A stretch of DNA of 64,000 nt, taken from Zantedeschia hybrid cultivar (taxonomy: Eukaryota > Streptophyta > Magnoliopsida > Alismatales > Araceae). Shown one piece after another: positions 1 through 11,344 of the stretch (its first letter is position 1; every line of letters starts with the position of its first letter). Made by a program: the position numbers and the translations under genes. The stretch covers positions 47,047,980 to 47,111,979 of the forward strand of contig JARZZO010000004.1 in NCBI GenBank assembly GCA_030544215.1. Direction: 5' to 3'. The notes under the pieces were generated by a model. The model saw nothing but the letters and a program-made list of their open reading frames with translations. It was not told the origin of the DNA and ran no database searches.

Positions 1-283
1 AAGTCACGAATACAAATATTTACAAGCGACCAAAGCTCCAACCAAGTGGTATCCGAGATATCCTCCAAATATTTGGAGCTAATTTCGAAACAGTCGAAAG
101 TTTCGCCTAATTAGGCGAGGATTATAGGTCGAACTGATTTTTCGAAAAAATAATCTCACGGACCAAAAGATGAATATCCCAATAGCACCTAAAGTTACAT
201 GACTGGAGTGTTAAACTCTAACCAAATTCGAACCTGCCACCACTCAAATGGAAAGCAGGTGATGAACCAACTCCCGTATGCTG
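1..283 (-). mobile_element. tRNA-derived SINE, reverse orientation, cut by window edge
   Basis: Read on the minus strand this segment aligns by eye with the SINE at 32091-32403. Both have a tRNA-like head ending in AGTTGGTTCATCACC, a B-box-like GGTTCGAA, the tail phrase CGCCTAATTAGGCG, then GGATATCTCGGAT and a segment ending near GGTCGCTTGTAAATA. The poly(A) end would lie left of base 1, so only one end is visible. It is a non-autonomous retroelement with no coding capacity. The family assignment rests on this second copy in the same window. Confidence 0.7.
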
Positions 284-836
284 AAGGCATTGAGATAATG
301 TTGAAGTGGAACAAGTGTCACTGTACTCCTTGATCAAAAGGCAAAAGTAGGCATGTTAAAATATCTGTAATAGGAACATGATCCTGCTTATGGATTGATT
401 GGCCAAGAAGGAGCATTGATTGATAAAACAAACATCGGATTTGAACCAAAGCATCCAAATCTCTACCATCTGAGTTGAAACTCTCAGAAAATGGGTCCCA
501 TTAGATCCCAAATGAGTACCGATATGTTTTTGGCCATGAATAGGTTGGTCTGAAGGGGTTCGAGTAATATTGGAGAAGGAGACAAGTTCCGACATGTGAT
601 GCTCCAAGAAACAAAGAAGCTCCTTGTTCTAGACACTGATCCTCTTTTTTTTTTTGAACTCCAGCTTCTGAAGAGGATTTATGTGACTTGTTTCACATAC
701 TACAAAGTGAGGAGGATGGACCCAAGCAACATGAACCTCTCTTTCTCCTTGGTGTTCTAGATCTCAAGAAAGATAGTGAAGCTCTAATTATCTTCAAGCA
801 ATTCTTCTCTTCATCTCATGTAGTCACCTGTAACAA
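284..836. other. Intergenic, nothing recognised
   Basis: AT-rich sequence with only short reading frames that lack any recognisable motif. No RNA gene or promoter was identified. Confidence 0.5.
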
Positions 837-1512
837 CTCTCAAGTATACTTAATTTGTATCTCTAAATATCGATGCGTGTTTTCGAGCATTGATTCAATT
901 CTTATACTTCGTAATTAAACGTGTTTAATTGAAAGTAATAACGGGATAGGTGACCTCCTAGAAAGTCTTTGTTCTGGAGCGAATTACTTTTAAAAAAGAA
1001 CAAAACCGTGAGACCCTTAGGCCAAAAGGGACAATACTCTGATGATTTGATGATTGGAGAACAAGGTGTCGTAAAATATTATCAGAGCCATGAACCAGCC
1101 AAAAACATGAGAATTAAGTGCCACGCAGGGCAAAGTGCTACACTACAAGAGGATTAACCGCGTGACGACAATACGTAACGCCACGATGTAAAGCTAGATG
1201 GTGGGAGCCATCTCTTGAACCTGTAGGGGCCATTTCTAGAGTTCCACCTATTTGGTGAACTAGTTGTAGGTTAGGGAACGTTGCAACAAGAGCATCGCCT
1301 ACATTAGGGGGCATAATGTAACACCCTCAAATATAGTTAAGTTGTATCTCTAAATATCGAGGTGTCTTTTCGATTATTGACTCAGTTCTTGTAAAGAATT
1401 CCATAGTTAAGATATATGACCTTCTAGAAAGTCCTCACTCTGGAACTAGTTACTATTAAAAATGAACAAAACCGTGAGACCTTTGGATCAAAGTAGATAA
1501 TACCTTGATGGT
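837..1512. repeat. Diverged direct repeat, probable LTR debris
   Basis: Two copies of about 180-210 bp lie in the same orientation, at about 837-1050 and 1325-1512. Both contain TATCTCTAAATATCGA, then CTAGAAAGTC, then AACAAAACCGTGAGACC. The spacer (1050-1325) has no coding sequence. The phrase around the GTGAGACC block resembles sequence common in plant LTRs, so a decayed LTR or nested LTR pair is likely. No clean TG...CA ends or target-site duplication were found. Confidence 0.45.
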
Positions 1513-3400
1513 TAGAGTACAGGACTTTCCATCACCTGTGAGAGGTGAACGATCATCAAGATTTCACCATCATACACCTGAGAGGAGTATTTTTAAAGGC
1601 CGATAACATCCTTCTCCTCTCTTGTGTACTCTAACACAAGACAAAAGAAAAATGCTCCAACTTTCTTAGTCATTCTAGTGTGCTTTGTGAGAAAGCTTTA
1701 CTTTGTCTTATGTCTTGGTTAGACATAGTAGTTAGCTAGGTTATCTTAAAATTTCCTTGTATTTCTCTACTATATTGTAAGTTCTTATCTTTATTTTCCT
1801 TGCATTTCTCTGTTAATATTGTAAGTTCTTTCATTGGGGAAGAGGGTCAATCATCTTTGGGGACTTGATGGAAGCCACACTAAAGACTTGTACTTTGTGC
1901 CTAAGCCATTCTCTAGAGGCTTGGTATCTAGGCTGTGTTGGCCTGCTAGGTAGCATTGTAAGAACTGCATGATATACCGGAAGCAAAAATCTAATAGTAT
2001 AGTGAAAAGTCCAATAAGGTTGGAGAGTGGATGTGGGCTCCAAGAAGAGGCATGTGTGCCTTGCATATGTAGTTGCTTGCTTTTGTTCTTAATTTAATGC
2101 ATATTGTTTAAAGTTAATAATGTCAAACAAAGTAGTTTAATTTTCTCATCATCCTATTCATCCCCCTTCTCGGTCACTTGGAAAAATATTTTGAAGGAGA
2201 AGTGGCATTAATCATGCATTACTAGAGGGGTGTATTAAGTAGTTTATTCAAAGAGATATTCTATCCTTTTATTGTCAATTTGGTTTGACGGGTATTTTTG
2301 GATTTAGTGAACACTAATACGTACACATATTTTATTTAAAATCTAGTATTACTAGTCGGAACTTGAATTGGACATAATGCAAGTCATTGATCGACTAACT
2401 TGGGAAGTTTTGATGTATTTTGGTCTTTACAGTATTACTAAGATAAGATTGATGTTTTACAATTATCAATGTAATGGATCTCCCGCAAAGGCCATAAATT
2501 AGGATGCATGGACAACCAATTAATCAATTTCAAATGAATAAAACAATTTTTTAGTCTCAACTTGTTGTTAGGGATAGAATTAACCTTCCTAACTAGGAAA
2601 GTTTTGACTGAATTATATATATATAATCCTATTAGAAATGTAATTACACTTTTGCGCATCTTATTTTTGGCCTATTATTGATAACATTGTTGCATGAAAA
2701 TAGTTGCAAAAAATGCCCCTATCGTTGCCATCCGTTAGCGGTCTCTTAAATATCTCTTATTTAACACTAGTTAACGTTTAATCAAAGTTAGAAAATGTCT
2801 AAAATATCCTTATTCTTTACTCAACCCTCTTTCTCTCTCTTTGGCACAATGTGCCAATCAAAAGATACCTTTTGTAAGAATTTTTCTTTTCAAACATTAA
2901 ATTTTACGGTTGAAAATGGAATCTTTAAGGGAAGGGAATTTTTTTGATAGAAGTTTCATTTAATAGGATTATTAATAATAAGATGAAAATAGATATTTCC
3001 TATGCAAAGAATACTAATTGAATAATATTTGAATTATCCAATTTCTCTGAAAATTGCAAGTTTTCTCTTGATATTTCTTTTTCTTCTTTGTGTTCCTTTT
3101 TTATCTCAGTCTTATGCTACCCCACAGTTACTTCACTAAATAAAACAGAAAAAGATACTACAATTCGGGATGACTTAATTAGTTGATATCTTATCGCTAA
3201 AAAAATGTGATGCCGCACTTTTATTAACTGAGAGCGACATATGATAATTTAAACTACAAATTAATGCCTCATCTTATACATTCAGATCACCAACTTGGCA
3301 CACGTTCAAAAGTGGATCGAACCTCAATTTTGGACACATAGATTATCTGTTGATATTATAACATAGTTTTCTAATGTCACATGTCAACATCAGAATGATC
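1513..3400. other. Intergenic with copia-LTR-like remnant
   Basis: 1600-2170 has the look of a decayed Ty1/copia LTR and leader: a run of thymine-rich leader sequence, then the phrase ATTCATCCCCCTTCTCGG near 2156, which resembles the junction region of many plant copia elements. The rest is AT-rich and featureless. No gene is supported. Confidence 0.3.
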
Positions 3401-3406
3401 TGTTTT

Positions 3407-3880
3407 CTATCTAAATTCTCTTTTTTTTTCTTCTCTATTAATATTTATGTCCTCTATTAATTCTCTCTCGTTAATTCTATCTCTCTCCCACTTTCTTATT
3501 AATTCTCTCTCTCCCTCTCTGATTAATTCTCTCTCTCCTCTCTCTCTCTCTATCTTATTATTATTATTGTTATTGTTGTTGTTAATTATCTCTATTTTCT
3601 CTTCTTTCACATTTTTCTCTCCCTATTAGTATTTCTATCTCTCATTTTTTCTATCCCCTATTATTATTGTTGTTGTTATCATTGTTGTAATATCTTGGGA
3701 TAATAATAACTAATTTTGTTATTATTATTATGGTAGTTTCATGGGATAATAATAATTAATATTAATATTAATATTAATATTAAAAGATTAATATCAAAAT
3801 AGTACTCATGGGATAATGATAACTAATTTGGATATTATTATTATTATCTCTCTTTTTTTTCTTTCACATTTTCTCTCTCA

Positions 3881-3914
<34 letters not shown>

Positions 3915-4190
3915 GTTATTGTTATTGTTGTTGTTGTTGTTGTTATTATTATTATTATTATTATTATTAATATTGAGACAATATTTTGAGATAATAATAA
4001 TAAATTTTAATATTTATCATCATTATTAAGATAGTCTCATGAAATAATAATAAGTAATTTCGTTATTAACGAGACCCGTCTCTCTCTCACTTTTCTCCCA
4101 ATCTATATTTTAACACAACATTTATTGGGATAATCTCATAGGATAATAATAATAATCTTTAGTTCACTTTTTTGTTTTCTCTCTCAATCT
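3407..4190. repeat. CT-rich and TTA/ATT microsatellite block
   Basis: Pyrimidine-rich CTCT tracts (3420-3650) are followed by repeated islands of ATT/TTA triplets. The longest is about 3881-3970, where TTA units change to TTG and back to TTA. Intervening segments repeat the phrase GGGATAATAATAA several times. Apparent open frames here are low-complexity artefacts. Confidence 0.8.
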
Positions 4191-5275
4191 ATATTTCAAT
4201 TAGATCCAGTGATTTTAAACTTTTAATGTTTATCAAACAACTAACCTAATATTCATAAAAAAATGTTAGTATTTCTAAATATATATTCTTTTACAATTAT
4301 TTTATTTATTCTTTCAAAAAATATAAAATATTAATTAACTTCACTTATGTTAATTATATTTTTATTCAAATATATTAACTTGCAGTGCATAGCATTAGAT
4401 TGCAACTAGTTAAAGTTGAAACAAAAGTTGGAAAAGTAAAGTTTACTTAATGGCTCTTGCCACCTTTGACCCTCCCACCTCCTCCCCACGAGTAACAGTT
4501 GGATTATAAGTCATGACACGCTGCAGAAGGAACCTGCGGAAGAGGCCCAAGATGGCAGAGCCAACAATGGCGTAATGATGAATCCCATAAGCTGAAGTTG
4601 GTGAATTAATTAAAAACGGGGCAGTACTACTTCTGGTGGAGAAATCGAAGCCAGACCGCCCTCTCTTCTTACTGACAAGAAGAAAGGAACGTGGGGAATC
4701 AAGCTTTGTCTAGGCCTTCGAATACCTGTAAGTATTCAGATCCCCACGTCTATGATAATGATAATTGGTGACCGAAGAAAGGAGATGACTTCTCAGTACA
4801 AGTTTAGACTGGAGTCCAGTAATATTGGAGAGAGAGGGCCAACTATTATAAAAAACTTTTCCGTGTAATTCTAAAATTTGACAAATATTTGGACCTTGGA
4901 CTCCGATCCAAATATATATTAAGAAGATCTCTTCTCATGACTGAAGGAATCCTTCCACCTAACAATTACACTGATATCAATCTATACATGCATATTTTAG
5001 AAAAAGCTGACTTGCATTTATGGAGAAATCTCCTTCTGGAGTGCTTCTCGTTGCCGTCAATTAATTTCATGGTTAGACTCCTAAGTTTGGGAGATTCTTG
5101 CGGGCGTTGCGCTCTCTTCTCGTTGTTCTTTTATTCCCCCGCAGACGAAGCCACCCTGCCAGCCAAGAGAGCAGAGTCTTGGTGCCACTTCTCTGCCTTT
5201 TTGGCTGCAATCGAGTGCAAATGCGTGACGATGGGCGTTACCACGCTCCAAGTTCTTATTGTGTCACGCCAAAAT
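4191..5275. other. Intergenic, no gene recognised
   Basis: A less AT-rich island around 4460-4760 and a short frame at 4889-5281 show no known motif. Near 4790-4840 there is a short match to the arm of the palindromic MITE family seen at 46171-46591 (CTCAGTACAAG..., GACTGGAGTCCAGTA), probably a relic. Confidence 0.35.
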
Positions 5276-5560
5276 TCTTAGCGCCACTTTGATTTGAGAA
5301 TAGGAAAAGAATAAAGGTGAATGAGAGAAGAATAAACTTAATTTTGCTTTGACGAGCGCAATGACTTATATCGTACAGAATAACTTATTTGGAGAATAAA
5401 GAGAGTAAGACATCCCATCGTAGACTCAAAAATTACTTATTCTTCTTATTCCGTCAACGAGCCCCACAAAACTGTTAAATTGAAACATTCTTTATTCTAG
5501 TATATGATATTCCGTTAGTAGACTCCACGTAATAACTTATTCTGCAAATAAAGTGGGACT
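5276..5560. mobile_element. MITE, copy 1 of the CCACTTTGATT family
   Basis: About 280 bp starting with GCGCCACTTTGATTTGAG and ending near CTTATTCTGCAAATAAAG. Internal phrases include GAATAAACTTAATTTTGCTTTGAC and CTTATTCTTCTTATTCCG. It aligns along its length with the copies at 30956-31236 and 31639-31915. Non-coding. It lies about 0.7 kb upstream of the bHLH start codon, so it may sit in that gene's upstream region. Confidence 0.65.
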
Positions 5561-6071
5561 TAGTGTGTGGTCCCCGAGAAAGACGTTTTACGTTAGATGC
5601 CACCCTTCAAACATAGATGCCAAAGGGAGCACCTCTTTAAGTTGTGACCGGGAGCTGCCACATGAAGAAGTACGAGTTTTTCCTTCTCTCTTTCTCTTAC
5701 TTTCTTTTAACTTTTTGAAGTTAAAATTATATATAATAAATGACATTTCTCCGTGAATCCAATGAAAGCACATTCTATGTTCTCGGGAAAATATATTAGA
5801 GACCGAATCCTCTCAATGCACCTCTTGACCGAGTTCCGTCTATACACTAAGGAGAAGGGTGGATCTCGTCTAATTGGCTTCCCAACTTGAGGAGAAGGAC
5901 TTTTTTTTTCAAATCCTCCCCTTCCCTCTTAATGCATTGATTAAATTCAGTTAGTAAGTGTATTAAGGGATCTGGTCTCTATATTGGTAGGTCGGATCAC
6001 TATGGTACACTCTCTCCGTCTCTCTCTCCAATGAATCTAGTTATTCCCTTAGCTAACCCTTGTCAGCCTGC

Positions 6072-6078
6072 TATAAAT
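6072..6078 (+). promoter_or_regulatory. TATA box of the bHLH gene
   Basis: TATAAAT lies about 120 bp upstream of the proposed start codon at 6199, followed by a CT-rich stretch (6143-6170) typical of plant 5' leaders. Confidence 0.5.
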
Positions 6079-6198
6079 GCTACTATACCTCTCCTTTCCC
6101 TCCTTTCTTCATTAGGACCTCCTATCCCTTTCCCATAAGCATCTATCTCTCTCTCTCTCTCTTTCTCTCAAGAAGGTGTGGGCCACGAAAACATCCCA

Positions 6199-7371
6199 AT
6201 GGGGACTCAAGCCCTAGCATTCTCCAACTCAGACAACTCGGGTAACGATGTTGGCTGCGCTGACAAGGCCTGCAGAGGCCTAACTGGGCAGGCCTCAAAC
6301 AGCCCGACCGCCGTGACGGGTGCTGTCGTCACAAAATGCTCGCCAATGACCTGGAAAGCCAAGAATGTTGCTAGCAAGGGTGATGGGACTGCTGATGCTC
6401 GCGGCAAGGGGGTGAATGTGCAGAGGGAGAAGGATAGAAGGAACAAGCTAAAGGCTATGTACAGTGGTCTCCAAGCCCTTCTCCCTCAGTTACCTGAAGA
6501 GGTGAGCAACAGATGCTCGAGGAAGTGGTATTAATAGCTTCACAAATAAAAGTAAAAGAATAAGGATTTGGGAGGAAAAAAACTCAATCTTTTCTTCAGT
6601 GTTTTCTTCTTATTCCGGCCCTTCTCTCCCACAAACAAGGTTCTTGCTAGGGAAAACCATATGAACTAAGACACCTCATGGGTACTTCTCTTGGTCTAGA
6701 ATATCGTTGACATAAGCTGCGCTGTCTTATGCATTTCACGGTACTTTTTCATTTGTTATCGATTGCATTACTCTATATCGTAAGAAGGCAGAGTGTATGT
6801 GATGTTTGTGAATTAAAGAGGCAAAGAAAGGTAGTGGATGTTTGATTACATTAAAGGATCTCCCGTTACATGCGTTATGTTGGATGAGAGAACACCCTGG
6901 TTTTGCTATTAATCTATAATCCTTTCGTTAACCTTGCATATTATTCTATCCCTCTGTTGTGCAGGCATCCAAATCGAAAATCGTGGATGAAGCGCTAAGT
7001 TACATTAAGACTCTCCAAGACACACTTAAGGAGCTTCAGAAGAGGAAGATGGAAAGGATACAACGGGCGAATCCTTCGGCAGTGTCAAGGGTGGCCTTCA
7101 AGGCGGACCAGGTGAGGAGCTGGCCCGAGGCGAGCTCCTCTGCAGCTACCTCAGTGTCTCTGCCCCTGGCGGGATTTCAGACGTGGTCTTCTCCCAATGT
7201 CGTTGTTAGCGTGGCCAGAGAGGACGCCCACATCAACATCTGCACCACACCAAAGCCTAACCTCTTGTCTGCCATCGTCGAGGCGCTAGACAAGCACAAG
7301 CTGGAGGTGGTCTCTGCCCACGTCTCGTCGGACGGAATTAGAAGCTTCTTCATGATCCATGCGCATGTATG

Positions 7372-7409
<38 letters not shown>

Positions 7410-8181
7410 CCCTGCAAGTATGCATGGAGAAGACTGCGCTCGAGGTCCTATGTAGAGCTAGCTTTTCTAGTCTTACGTTAGGGGTAATAAACTTACAAAC
7501 TATAGAATGGCTCTATTCTTAATCCCTTTTAACTCCTAAGGTGTTCTTCCTATCATCACTTTTCTTTGAGTGTTAACAGGTAATCATAAGAAAAAATTCT
7601 CTCCAATGGATATAGATGGATGGGGGTTGAAAGAAGAGAAATACCTTACCTGAGAATATTAAGGGCCTTGTTTATTATGGGCTAAAGTTTTCCTGATCTA
7701 GTCCAAGGAGAACTATTCCAAGTTAAGTATGAATATTCTTTGATATATGCATACTGAGTTAGCTTAAGATCACTTAAATGGGATTTAATATGATTATGGA
7801 GAGCAAGAGGTACAGTGAGAATGTAGATTATCATAAATATCCACATAAATGTGAATTAGAAAATGAGATATCTTTCTAAAGAAGAAGGCAAAAAGGAAAA
7901 GTAGTTGAGGGGGACTTAGAAAGCAAAATTTAGGAATAACCAAAATTAACATATGTCACTTGTTTAACTTTGTTATCCTTGGATAGCCTCTAATTTTCTT
8001 CTGAAACTTGGCACTCTTTTTCTTTTTAATCTTTTTTATCTTAAATATTTTGTTTCATGAAAGTTCTTGATGGCATTTTGTATAGGCAAAGAGTATCCCA
8101 AATCAACCCTTGCAAGAACAAGAGATAGAAGAAAGCTTCAAGTTGGCTGCCACAGAGATAATTGTCCTCATATCTGAGTGA
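6199..8181 (+). CDS. bHLH transcription factor, ZHOUPI/bHLH95-like, three exons
   Basis: The model is three phase-0 exons: 6199-6501, 6965-7366 and 8086-8181, joined by GT..AG introns, giving about 266 aa. Exon 1 ends in the basic region and helix 1 (REKDRRNKLK, then LQALLPQLPEE). Exon 2 opens with helix 2 (ASKSKIVDEALSYIKTLQ) and contains a C-terminal ACT-like segment (residues about 170-235, including NLLSAIVEALDKHKLEVVSAH). Exon 3 supplies the tail with EESFK. This order matches the ZHOUPI/RGE1 (bHLH95) group, known in Arabidopsis as endosperm nuclear regulators of endosperm breakdown and embryo cuticle formation. The start is the first ATG after the CT-rich leader. The basic region keeps the E and RR contacts but has N where many bHLH proteins have H. 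Orthology is inferred from motifs only; another member of the same bHLH subgroup is possible. Confidence 0.82.
7371..7408 (+). repeat. CT microsatellite beside bHLH exon 2 donor
   Basis: About 17 CT units begin only a few bases after the proposed donor GTATG at 7367, so they lie in the first bases of intron 2. The open frame continues through the repeat, which makes the exon end hard to set from an ORF alone. Confidence 0.75.
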
Positions 8182-10050
8182 TTTGATTACATCTTGATTT
8201 GAGAGACTGTTTTCGTATAAACAAGATGTCTATCTAGATCTAGCCAACATAAATTGATAGGAGGTGCTTTATGTTGGAAATGATGATGATGACAATCTTT
8301 CAGACCTTAATTTTAGAATTGGTTATCACCCAATGATTTTATATCAGTGTACGTAGGATGCTTGATGCCAGTTAAACATTTGAATGCTTTTGCTTGTTCA
8401 AGTATAGGGCTTCCTATTAGTATGTATTCCCTTTTACCTTTTGTTTTTTGTCGAAAGTCTTCCATAAAAAAATACAACACTAATGCATAAACTGAGTACT
8501 CATTTCTTATTTATTAGATAGTTTATTCTTGGTGCTTTCTTTATGGTTAAACGTTGTGATGATTAGGTTTAATCATTTGGTGAGCTATGGAAAATTCTTC
8601 TGTATTTAACGGAAAAGCATTTCCTTAAATTTTATTAAATGTGAGTGCATTTTTCCTAGAGGTTGTATCTCATGACACTGTATAGTTTCTTTTCATCCCC
8701 CCTTGAGCTGAAATCTACTTCTAGAATTCATTTAAATGTTTAGTGTTATCTTACTTCAGTCTTCTATACACAAGTATTTAGTGTTATCTTACTTCAGTCT
8801 TCTATACACAATTGTATGTATTAGTAGGAATAAGAAGAATCAAAATTGAAGACCATGGATGTGACCAATTAATTGAATTTTCTTCCACCGTTTCAGTACT
8901 CTTCTCATTGACCTTATTACTTGGTAGCTAGAAAGAAGTATTCTTGACATCTAGAAGGATAAATACCATTTTTCCCCTTGGGGTACTACCCATTTAGCCT
9001 CATTAATCATCTTGAGAATTAGACATGCATTGGAACCATTTGATGACTATTGCTATTTCAATGTCAACTTGTCACTCATTTTTTTATTGTAATGAATTGG
9101 AAAAGTGACATGCATTATTGATTATAGAAATAGTTTAAGTTTATAGGACAACTAAATGTATTGATCATTGAAATATAGAATCCATTTCAATGCTAAATTG
9201 ACACTATATTTTTTGCTTTTGATGAAGTGGAAAACAAACAATATTAGGTTCTAAACGGTCTTTAAGCTCGTAGATCGTTTTCTTTTTATTTCACCATTAC
9301 ATAGAAAATTTGCTAATGTAAGGGGAAATATTGCGACGAATTATATATAGCTAGTGGATGTGAGAAGAATTGTGATTATTTGGCATTTCTTAACTGACAA
9401 TTCTTGATGAGTATCATCATGGGGCATAATGTCCATGTAATGCAGTTTTTTTTTCAATGGAATCGCAAAGGAATAAAGAAAATACAAGCAAACGTTATAA
9501 TGTGAAGGCTGAAAAGACTTTTATGCCTTACTACTGAAGAATAAGAAGGCTATTGTTCCTTTGAGAAGATAACTTGAAATTCCCTCAAAATCACGGGTTG
9601 TTGACAACTCAAATACTAGGCATAAGTAGAGTTGATACTAGACATAAGTAGAGTTGATGTGCCAATTCTACTAGAAAAATCTCTATATTTACATACGAAT
9701 AAATAATACTTTATAAATTATTTATTATATATTCTACAAGCATAATACTCTAATACCCAAGTGGAAAGGAACTTAAATCTAACTTTGGCGTACATAGAAT
9801 AGAAAATCTTTAAAAAAAATTTCCTAATAGCATTTTATCATTCTTGATAGCACAATATATTTCACACTCTAAACTTACTTTAACATAGAAAATAGTTAGA
9901 ACTCAACAAGAAGTTAGAGAAAATAATTCAAGCATAGATTTGCCTTTAACAAGTCTTTCGACCATGCAGGTAGCTAGAGTCCTAATTCAATTCTCCATTT
10001 ACCCATTTTATGACGATGGTTGGAAATTGAAACAAACAAAAAGTTAGGTA
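8182..10050. other. Intergenic, nothing recognised
   Basis: AT-rich sequence downstream of the bHLH gene, including its presumed 3' UTR. It contains a 34-bp tandem duplication (8739-8810) and a 20-bp near-duplicate phrase at 9620-9655 (CATAAGTAGAGTTGAT twice). No coding sequence is supported. Confidence 0.5.
8739..8810. repeat. 34-bp tandem duplication
   Basis: The unit beginning TTTAGTGTTATCTTACTTCA occurs at 8739-8772 and again, apparently unchanged, at 8777-8810. Confidence 0.85.
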
Positions 10051-10054
10051 CAGA

Positions 10055-11078
10055 GTCATTACGACTGTCAATGGATCCTGAAAGCCCAGTCTGACTCGAC
10101 CTCAATTAAGTGGGCTTGGATATTAAAATCGAATGCCCATTTTATTTTTGGACTGGGCTTAAACTTTGATTTTAAGCTCGATCCTTAAAATGGGCTAGGC
10201 TTGGGTTTTGTCAAGATCAAGCCTAAAAGCACATAAAGCCCGATAAATATTAAATATAAACAATCATAATAAAATTTGTATAATATATACATGTTCACAT
10301 TAACAAGATCATCTATTTGCACACATACATCATACAAATTAATTTATGTCAAATATGGACATTTTGGACAAATATTTCAATTATCTTAAATTTAAGAAAG
10401 TTCTCTATACATGTACTTACTAAAGAGTACTGGACATATGATAATTATCTTAGAGGGTTTACATTTTATGACACCTTCAAAATCATCATATGCACCATTA
10501 ATCATTATAATATGTGAGTTAATCAATATTTGATCAGAAGTGTTATAGAAAGTTTTTCTTTTATAAAAGATCGCATCTCTATAACACCTTCAAAATAATC
10601 ATATACATCATAAATCATTATAATATTTTAGTGAGTTAATCAATATTTGATCAAAGTGCTACGGTAAATTTCGATTTTATAAAAGATATATTTTTATGCT
10701 AAACATGAAAAACCAAAATATGAATAATTAATTTGATTTTTTATGTGTGCTATTGAATATTATGATCTTGAAGATCTCATTTTTTAATAGGTGAAGTGAT
10801 TTACATATAGACACTAATTCTTATTAATATGATAGATAACATACTTTTAAATAAAGAAATTAATTCTTCTTATATTTACACTTTCAAAAATTCTTCCTAT
10901 ATTTAACCTTGAAGCCTAAGCCCGAAACTCGAGTTCTTTTGGACTTGGGCTGGACTTGGCTTAAGTATAGAGAAATGGGTTTGGGTTGGATTTGAATGTC
11001 ACTTTTCTTGATGGGCTGCGACTTGGATTTTGTTAAGTCCGACCTGAGCTCGGTCCATTGACACCCCTAAATGTCACA
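10055..11078. mobile_element. hAT-like non-autonomous element with long inverted ends
   Basis: The left end reads CTGTCAATGGATCCTGAAAG... and the reverse complement of the right end reads TAGGGGTGTCAATGGACCGAG..., with further matches to GTCGGACTT-like sequence. Both subterminal arms are rich in GGGCTTGG/AAGCCC phrases, and the centre is AT-rich and non-coding. The GGGGTGTCAATGG terminus is common in plant hAT-type non-autonomous elements. The left end seems to have lost its outer bases, and no clear 8-bp target duplication was found. Confidence 0.5.
10450..10690. repeat. Tandem duplication of about 110 bp inside the hAT-like element
   Basis: The order CACCTTCAAAAT, ATCATTATAATAT, GTGAGTTAATCAATATTTGA, then TTTTATAAAAGAT occurs twice, at about 10470-10570 and 10580-10690, with minor differences. 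Confidence 0.75.
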
Positions 11079-11344
11079 AAAGCGCTCCAATCATTAGTCA
11101 CTATGTTGTTTAGGGCTTTATGTCTCTTTATCTTATGCTAAAGTATGACAGCATGCACAACTTTTAAGGTGCCAGTCTTGGAGCATGTTGAAATGGGAAT
11201 TGAAATCCTTTACAGATCCAGAAACAAAAGAATCCTTTTATGTTGTATTATTTATGAGTCAGACACTAGCACTACAACTGTCAACAATAACTGAGCCATG
11301 TGCTGCAGCATAATGGATCACGCCTCCCTGCCTTCATGTGCAGA

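Noticed and set aside
3407..3629. Open frames of serine/leucine or asparagine/arginine repeats
   Set aside because: They are produced by the CT and TTA microsatellites and have no protein features.
5098..5292. Arginine-rich frame near 5.1 kb
   Set aside because: It overlaps a second frame of similar length, has no motif, and runs into a MITE.
6178..6198. GTG start six codons upstream of the bHLH ATG
   Set aside because: Plant genes normally start at ATG, and the first ATG (6199) follows a CT-rich leader.
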